Of a stretch of 64,000 bases of DNA, positions 60,164 through 64,000 are shown in pieces. This DNA comes from Flavobacteriaceae bacterium. GTDB taxonomy: Bacteria > Bacteroidota > Bacteroidia > Flavobacteriales > Flavobacteriaceae. Numbering within the stretch: position 1 is the first letter of the stretch; the number at the start of each line of letters is the position of its first letter. The translations under genes and the position numbers were made by a program. The notes under the pieces were generated by a model. That model did no database searches. It had not been told where the DNA came from and saw only the letters and a list, made by a program, of their open reading frames with translations. Where the stretch lies: contig JAENXC010000007.1 of assembly GCA_016649715.1 (NCBI GenBank), forward strand, positions 62,001 through 126,000, read 5' to 3'.

Positions 60164-60379
60164 TTAATCTTCAGGTGGGAATTTTGCAAATAAAGCCTTT
60201 GCGCGGCAATGGATCTCGCAGTCGTTTACGTCAAAACAGGTGCAGCGTGGCAGATTTTCTATTTCGGGATCGGGCGGGAAGGGCGGTGGAGTGTAGTCGC
60301 ATTTAAAATAGTACACACCCACCAAGATGCCAAGGCCAATAACGGCCAGAAATACGAAAAATATGAGTAGGTAAATCAT
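60164..60379 (-). CDS. Small phage membrane protein with Cys pairs
   Basis: The 71-residue protein has an N-terminal helix (IYLLIFFVFLAVIGLGILVGVYYF) and a Cys-rich tail (CDYTPP, CTCFDVNDCEIHC), perhaps binding a metal. It overlaps the DUF4406 gene by 4 bp. Confidence 0.5.
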   Translation of the reverse strand: MIYLLIFFVFLAVIGLGILVGVYYFKCDYTPPPFPPDPEIENLPRCTCFDVNDCEIHCRAKALFAKFPPED

Positions 60380-60681
60380 AGCGTTATGTGTTTTAGGTTA
60401 TGGTAGATTGGCACGCCCAGATGTGCTGCCAATTGCAGTTCCACAAAAGCGCCTTTGCTGGTTTCGTGGCACGGAAGTGCGTAAATGGCGTCTGCATCCA
60501 TTAGGGCTTTTATGCAGAGCTTCATTGCTTCTGGCCAAGTGGTGTGAAAATCGTTTACCACCGCGAGCGGGTTTATGGCTTGGTGGCCCAAGGCTTCCAG
60601 TTGCTTTTGGGCCATTCCAAACTTCATGGTGCACTCAGCTATTGGCTCACCGGTTACTTTTCCTGTTATGTAGATTTTCAT
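60376..60681 (-). CDS. DUF4406 protein (nucleoside deoxyribosyltransferase-like)
   Basis: The 101-residue protein begins MKIYITGKVTGEP and has LCIKALMDADAIYALPCHETSKGAFVELQLAAHLGVPIYH, the DUF4406 pattern, a Rossmann-like fold related to nucleoside 2-deoxyribosyltransferases. It may handle nucleotides during phage replication. It overlaps its neighbours (4 bp downstream, stop-start contact upstream). Confidence 0.75.
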   Translation of the reverse strand: MKIYITGKVTGEPIAECTMKFGMAQKQLEALGHQAINPLAVVNDFHTTWPEAMKLCIKALMDADAIYALPCHETSKGAFVELQLAAHLGVPIYHNLKHITL

Positions 60682-61020
60682 TTATATGTTTTTAAAGTAA
60701 TTTTCAACTACTGAAACCATCACAACAAACATCAATGATGCGTTATTTTCGCTAAAAGGAAATAAACGCATTGAAAGAAGCTCTAAGTTTTCATCCTTAT
60801 CAATTTGAAGCTCTAAATAATCATTATTAACGAAATCAATTTCAATTTTAATTCCTTTAATAGAATGTGAAGCCCCATCCCATTGATAGTTTATAGCTTT
60901 GTCCCCCTTATTTCTAATAAAAATGAAATTATTGTATTGGTACCAAGCTATCCAAAGCTCCGGTTTTATGCCTGCAGCTTTGGCTTCCTTTTCGAGTTGC
61001 TTTTTAGAGATTGTTGCCAT
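60682..61020 (-). CDS. Phage protein of unknown function
   Basis: The 112-residue protein has a basic helix at the start (TISKKQLEKEAKAAGIKPELWIAWYQYNNF) and then beta-like strands. No family recognised. Confidence 0.5.
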   Translation of the reverse strand: MATISKKQLEKEAKAAGIKPELWIAWYQYNNFIFIRNKGDKAINYQWDGASHSIKGIKIEIDFVNNDYLELQIDKDENLELLSMRLFPFSENNASLMFVVMVSVVENYFKNI

Positions 61021-61091
61021 TATATCTGTGGTTTATCACCATCGCGGTCTGTTTTTCTTTAGTGCCATTTTAATAGGGTTTTAAGGGTTAT

Positions 61092-61538
61092 TTACATACT
61101 TCTAAAATCATCCAACCAGCGTTTTTGGCTTATATACGTGTCCGGTTGCTGTTGGGCGATACCTCGCTGCCTTCCTAACCAATATTTATAAGGTTTTACG
61201 CTGGCAATGGCGTTTGTTTTTTCGGTGTCTGTTAGTTTGTTCCACAGACTTTCGGAACGGGTGCGCTTTACTTTGTTGCCAAACAGGTTGTAAAAAGCTT
61301 CAAAACTTAGATCTGGCATTCCCTTGGTTACGGTAAAATTGCTGATGGCATAAAAGTGTTTCAGACGTTCCACTGTATAGGGGAATTTTTGGGTGTAGAG
61401 CCAGTTGCGCTGTTTTTCATCCAATTGGGCGTCCACCAGTTCAAAGTGCGTTAAAAAGCCATCCAGATCATATTTAAAAATCATGGTGCCGGTGAAGGTG
61501 GAACCGATGACGGTGTATGTGGTTTCGAGCGCGGCCAT
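61092..61538 (-). CDS. Phage protein of unknown function
   Basis: The 148-residue protein starts MAALETTYTVIGSTF at 61538; its start codon overlaps the stop of the next upstream gene (TAATGG). It has a helical, basic C-terminus (VKRTRSESLWNKLTDTEKTNAIASVKPYKYWLGRQ), as in some phage replication-associated proteins, without clear family. Confidence 0.6.
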   Translation of the reverse strand: MAALETTYTVIGSTFTGTMIFKYDLDGFLTHFELVDAQLDEKQRNWLYTQKFPYTVERLKHFYAISNFTVTKGMPDLSFEAFYNLFGNKVKRTRSESLWNKLTDTEKTNAIASVKPYKYWLGRQRGIAQQQPDTYISQKRWLDDFRSM

Positions 61539-61783
61539 TATTTCTGAATGTTTATATAGTTGCTGTCTGGGCAGCACGCCATTGCTGGCGGATCTATGGG
61601 TTCAATATTCAAGTGGCCACAACCTGTGCAGACTTTAATATTGTCTATTCCAGCCGCCTCAATGGCTGCGCTGTTTTTTATCATTTGGTCCCAAAATTTG
61701 CGGACCTCTTTGTGTGTAAACCCTTTTGCGTAAAGTGATTTGTTTACTGCAGCAACTCTTTTAATGGTTTCGTCGAAGGTCAT
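61538..61783 (-). CDS. Small phage protein with a zinc-ribbon-like half
   Basis: The 81-residue protein has a helical first half (TIKRVAAVNKSLYAKGFTHKEVRKFW) and a second half with CTGCGHLNI ... CCPDS, a probable one-ribbon Zn site. Confidence 0.55.
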   Translation of the reverse strand: MTFDETIKRVAAVNKSLYAKGFTHKEVRKFWDQMIKNSAAIEAAGIDNIKVCTGCGHLNIEPIDPPAMACCPDSNYINIQK

Positions 61784-61785
61784 AA

Positions 61786-62091
61786 CTATGCGGTTTTTTG
61801 GTTGAGTTGGTCAAATATATTTTGCATATCCCGGTCTTTATTTACGTAAAGCAAAGCATAGAGTGTTTTTTCTAAGCAGAATGCTTCAAAGTATTCGAGC
61901 TTAATCTTTATAGGCTTTTCGCTTCCACGATTGCTGATTTCTTTTTTAGAAAGCTTTAGTGCCACATGACGTAATAAACTTATGTAAGAACGCGTTGTTT
62001 TTTCTTGACGTTGAGGAACATCAAAGTCTATATAAGCACAAAGCGTTGTAAGGACGTCGGAGTTTATTTCAAGTTTAATTGGATTGTACAT
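61786..62091 (-). CDS. Phage protein of unknown function
   Basis: The 101-residue helical protein (LLRHVALKLSKKEISNRGSE ... FEAFCLEKTLYALLYVNKDR) starts inside the end of the next upstream gene (17-bp overlap). No family recognised. Confidence 0.5.
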   Translation of the reverse strand: MYNPIKLEINSDVLTTLCAYIDFDVPQRQEKTTRSYISLLRHVALKLSKKEISNRGSEKPIKIKLEYFEAFCLEKTLYALLYVNKDRDMQNIFDQLNQKTA

Positions 62092-62257
62092 TTTTTAAAG
62101 TATTATTTTCAAAATTTGCAGATATGAGAATGGTGTGGTCGTAGTATTCATTGTTTAGTCTTTCAGGTTCTACTATTGCGTCTGTGCGTATTTGTTTGTT
62201 TTCGTTGAGCAATCTGGCTATTTCCAGCATTAGCTCGTCTTCGTCCTGGCTATCCAC
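62075..62257 (-). CDS. Small phage protein of unknown function
   Basis: The 60-residue acidic protein (DEDELMLEIARLLNENKQIRT) has no known motif. It overlaps the next gene by 17 bp. Confidence 0.45.
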   Translation of the reverse strand: MDSQDEDELMLEIARLLNENKQIRTDAIVEPERLNNEYYDHTILISANFENNTLKNVQSN

Positions 62258-62367
62258 TTTTTTAACATCGGGATGTGGCGGTCTTCCTGATAGTTGCGCA
62301 CTTCGTAAAAATCCTTATAGGCGGCTATCAGGTTTTCGTTTTCTTTGTATTTTTGTCTTACTGTCAT
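62230..62367 (-). CDS. Very small phage protein
   Basis: The 45-residue basic, helical frame (MTVRQKYKENENLIAAYKDF) starts 8 bp after the next upstream small gene stops and overlaps the following gene by 28 bp. The tiling supports it; no other evidence. Confidence 0.4.
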   Translation of the reverse strand: MTVRQKYKENENLIAAYKDFYEVRNYQEDRHIPMLKKWIARTKTS

Positions 62368-62375
62368 TGGGGCGG

Positions 62376-62513
62376 TTATCTGCAGTCTGTTTCAGGTTCG
62401 GTTAAAAATTCTTTGCACAGGGTGCATTGGGTGCGGGTGGTCTCGCAGTTTATGGCGCCGCCTACTACTTTGGTTATGCGTGCTTCTTCAGGATGTGGAC
62501 AATTACTTCGCAT
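62376..62513 (-). CDS. Very small Cys-rich phage protein
   Basis: The 45-residue frame has NCPHPEEA, NCETTRTQCTLCKEF, and a final Cys, a likely Zn ribbon. It overlaps the end of the gp16-like gene by 11 bp, as expected in a packed early operon. Confidence 0.5.
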   Translation of the reverse strand: MRSNCPHPEEARITKVVGGAINCETTRTQCTLCKEFLTEPETDCR

Positions 62514-62913
62514 ATTGCTTTCCTATCATACTTTCCAAACAAGGGATGAGCTTCTGTGAAACTTCCGCTGGGGTCATATCCAGCAAGGGTTTACGCACCG
62601 GGCTTTTAAGTGATTTTAAAAAGGCATTAAATCTGCCTAAGTCTGCCACTTCGCCAAAGCGTTCACTGGGGCGTGTCCAGCCCATCTGCATTAATAGCGA
62701 AAGGATAAGCAGGTGCTTTGGGTTGTCTTTGTCAAAAGCTGCCCAGTTCATCGCTAGTTTATTGATGATGCTCTGCGCCTGCGTGGGCGTTAGGTCTTTG
62801 GTGCTGGTCTTTTTTGGGTCTTTGGTGATGTCCACTACATAGGCGGCCTTTAACTCGGGGTCATAGCCTGTAAGAATGTGGATGCGGCGACGTTGATCTG
62901 CTGTGCTTGTCAT
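62503..62913 (-). CDS. gemA: GemA/Mu gp16-like early protein (DUF1018 type)
   Basis: The 136-residue protein has the pattern LSLLMQMGWTRPSERFGEVADLGRFNAFLKSLKSPVRKPLLDMTPAEVSQKLIPCLESM, close to what I know of gp16/GemA-type early proteins (regulators of host and phage gene expression). This agrees with the Mu-like nature of the early block. Confidence 0.6.
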   Translation of the reverse strand: MTSTADQRRRIHILTGYDPELKAAYVVDITKDPKKTSTKDLTPTQAQSIINKLAMNWAAFDKDNPKHLLILSLLMQMGWTRPSERFGEVADLGRFNAFLKSLKSPVRKPLLDMTPAEVSQKLIPCLESMIGKQYAK

Positions 62914-62932
62914 TGTTTGTGGTTAATTGTTA

Positions 62933-62960
62933 ATTGTTATTAGTTAATTGGCTTATAAAT
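62933..62960. repeat. Heptanucleotide array (TTAATTG)x4 in the prophage
   Basis: Units TTAATTG, TTAATTG, TTATTAG and TTAATTG stand just upstream of the gp16-like gene. They are the reverse complement of the array next to folD (15589..15616). Confidence 0.75.
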
Positions 62961-62968
62961 GGTGTTTA

Positions 62969-63184
62969 TTAGTGTCTTTCTAATGTTATCGGTTTTACCC
63001 ATTCTGGTGCTTCCCATAATTGGTGGGTAAAACAATAATGCCTTTTTTCAATAATCTTTTCTTCTAGGCAATGAGAACAATGAAAATAGTCCCCAGAATA
63101 ATATGCTCTGGAGTTCATACCTTCGTGTTTCCAAAACGCAATAGTTTTGAAATAGACCCAATTATGTTTTTTACATTCTGCCAT
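62969..63184 (-). CDS. Small phage zinc-binding-like protein
   Basis: The 71-residue protein starts MAECKKHNWVYFKTIAFWKH and has FHCSHCLEEK and HYCFTHQLWE, a His/Cys set fit for one Zn. A TTG start at 63283 would add 33 Ala/Lys-rich residues running through the tRNA-like element, which I think is not coding in this frame. Confidence 0.55.
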   Translation of the reverse strand: MAECKKHNWVYFKTIAFWKHEGMNSRAYYSGDYFHCSHCLEEKIIEKRHYCFTHQLWEAPEWVKPITLERH

Positions 63185-63194
63185 AACTTTGATT

Positions 63195-63299
63195 TTAAGT
63201 GACCGGAGCAGGAATTGAACCTGCGTTAACCGTTCCGGTCGTTTTGCTGCTGTAACGCTTGCAGCTTTCGCGGCTTTTGCCAATCTTACGGGTTGTCAT
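63195..63299 (-). CDS. Possible 34-residue peptide overlapping the tRNA-like element
   Basis: MTTRKIGKSRESCKRYSSKT begins at 63299 and stops at 63195, ending in AGSIPAPVT. That ending is what a tRNA T-arm and acceptor strand encode by chance, so the frame may be fortuitous. Confidence 0.2.
   Translation of the reverse strand: MTTRKIGKSRESCKRYSSKTTGTVNAGSIPAPVT
63200..63240 (-). other. tRNA-like acceptor/T-arm minihelix
   Basis: On the minus strand GACCGGA (63234..63240) pairs perfectly with TCCGGTC (63201..63207), and GCAGG with CCTGC encloses TTCAATT, which fits the T-loop consensus TTCRANY. A 9-nt linker replaces the D and anticodon arms. No CCA is encoded after the discriminator A. A decayed tRNA and a functional mini-RNA are both possible. 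Confidence 0.55.
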
Positions 63300-63426
63300 G
63301 CTTGCCGATCGCGGCCCGTTTACTACTTCCTAAAGCTGTTTTTAAAACCTTTTACGGCACGGGCTCAGCTTGGAAGCTACAGAATGGCCTTTTGAGGTCC
63401 CTGTTCTGGGTCTTTATTCCCCGCGC

Positions 63427-63591
63427 TCACCCGTTTACTCTCTTTTTGGATTGCAGGTGCTTTCTGAAGGCGCTATTTTCTGAAATGGTGAGCTCCTCGC
63501 TGGCAATCCATTTGTTATTGCTGTCTTGGTACACCAACTTTCCGTTTACCAGCACTTGGTCTGTCTGTGGTGATGAAATTGTTACTGCCAT
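63427..63591 (-). CDS. Small phage protein of unknown function
   Basis: The 54-residue frame MAVTISSPQTDQVLVNGKLV ends in a basic helix (FRKHLQSKKRVNG). Its strands look like a small beta-hairpin protein. The next 130 bp (63300..63426) hold no convincing gene. Confidence 0.5.
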   Translation of the reverse strand: MAVTISSPQTDQVLVNGKLVYQDSNNKWIASEELTISENSAFRKHLQSKKRVNG

Positions 63592-63673
63592 TTATTGTTA
63601 GCTTTATGTTGTGATAGTTTATGTTCGCGCAGGCGTCTGCCAGCATTTGCTGTAATTTTAGTTCGGTGTTCAT
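63515..63673 (-). CDS. Very small phage frame overlapping its neighbour
   Basis: The 52-residue frame (MNTELKLQQMLADACANINY) has a plausible helical start but overlaps 63427..63591 by 77 bp in another frame. Either could be the real one, or both. Confidence 0.3.
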   Translation of the reverse strand: MNTELKLQQMLADACANINYHNIKLTINGSNNFITTDRPSAGKRKVGVPRQQ

Positions 63674-63706
63674 TGTAGGTTATAATTTGGGGATTGTTTT
63701 TTTCGA

Positions 63707-63731
63707 GCCCTTCGACTGCGCTCAGGGTGAC
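63707..63731. repeat. REP-like 25-mer, copy 3 (inside the prophage)
   Basis: The reverse complement differs from the host copies at 29930 and 31164 at only a few positions. It lies just after the DUF3164 stop. Confidence 0.65.
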
Positions 63732-63736
63732 ATTGG

Positions 63737-64000
63737 TTATATACTTGAAAAATTAAGATCAATATTGTCATATCCACCTTCCTCGTTTTTTACGGACACA
63801 CGGAAGTAACTCTTACTTTTTGGTCGCCTGATGGAGCTGTTGATTAGATCTACAGCTTCAGAAAACTTGGTGTCATTGATGCGTTTTTCGTAGCGAGTGA
63901 TCTTCATCACTGCTTTGGTGTCCAGTTGTCCGTTGCGTTGGGTTTCAAAAGCATCGATGATCATCGCTTTTACGAATTCGTTTTTACTGGTGATGTTATC
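63737..64000 (-). CDS. DUF3164 phage protein, C-terminal part (runs off the right edge)
   Basis: The frame is open to the last base of the window; 87 codons are visible. FVKAMIIDAFETQRNGQLDTKAVMKITRYEKRINDTKFSEAVDLINSSI followed by SYFRVSVKNEEGGYDNIDLNFSSI is the typical end of DUF3164 proteins, which lie in early operons of Mu-like phages downstream of the transposition genes. The ATG at 63964 is internal, not the start. Confidence 0.75.
   Translation of the reverse strand, partial: DNITSKNEFVKAMIIDAFETQRNGQLDTKAVMKITRYEKRINDTKFSEAVDLINSSIRRPKSKSYFRVSVKNEEGGYDNIDLNFSSI

Noticed and set aside
63200-63310. A complete tRNA or a permuted tmRNA
   Set aside because: The D and anticodon arms are missing, and an alternative 5' acceptor strand at 63305..63310 pairs only in 6 positions over 111 nt without other tRNA arms.

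Overview
The window looks like a chromosome segment of a marine or soil Flavobacteriaceae (Bacteroidota); Aequorivita or a close relative would fit, but the genus is a guess. The evidence is a moderately AT-rich sequence, a type IX secretion C-terminal sorting domain on the FG-GAP protein (26638..28251), DUF2911 and DoxX proteins, promoters of the Bacteroidota type (TTG, 19 nt, TAnnTTTG) at ffh and in the phage, and the absence of clear Shine-Dalgarno sites. It has two parts: host DNA from 1 to about 31.2 kb, and a Mu-like (transposable, myovirus-type) prophage from about 31.2 kb to the right edge, where it is cut off.

Host part. A two-component system (TPR histidine kinase with a broken frame, response regulator running off the left edge) is followed by a DoxX protein divergent from an ECF sigma factor, an RhlE-type helicase, a small zinc-ribbon/DUF2752 pair, a four-gene arsenic operon (arsR, arsM, arsC-type phosphatase, ACR3 pump), an acetyltransferase, a dipeptidyl-peptidase IV-like enzyme and NhaA. 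Then come housekeeping genes: ffh, folD, a DUF1232 protein, an AI-2E family transporter, a VOC protein, small membrane and lipoprotein genes, a HerA-like ATPase, queE, DUF2911, gyrB, mdh, an FG-GAP/ASPIC protein, the MlaF/MlaE lipid-transport pair and an alkaline phosphatase. Many intergenic gaps carry short arrays with a strict 7-bp period, and a few carry REP-like palindromes.

Prophage part. Late genes run leftward from 49.4 to 31.3 kb: head protease/scaffold, major capsid, lysis-like genes, tail sheath, tail tube, tail chaperone with a probable -1 frameshift, tape measure, hub and baseplate, an AT-rich beta-helix tailspike, holin-like genes and a Dam methylase. A second late block runs rightward from 49.5 to 55.9 kb: small and large terminase, gp36-like protein, portal, Mu F-like and Mu G-like head proteins, connector. 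A leftward block of small early/middle genes (64.0 to 56.0 kb) contains DUF3164, a GemA/gp16-like protein, a DUF4406 protein, a second methyltransferase, a KilA-N protein and an XRE regulator. The transposase, the transposition ATPase and the other phage end lie outside the window.

The two late blocks diverge from one control region (49385..49544). It holds a perfect inverted repeat made of two nested ACCAG-N7-CTGGT sites, flanked at exactly equal distances by two matching, non-standard promoter motifs. This and a tRNA-like acceptor/T-arm minihelix at 63200..63240 are the most unusual signals here. No CRISPR array, rRNA or complete tRNA was seen.
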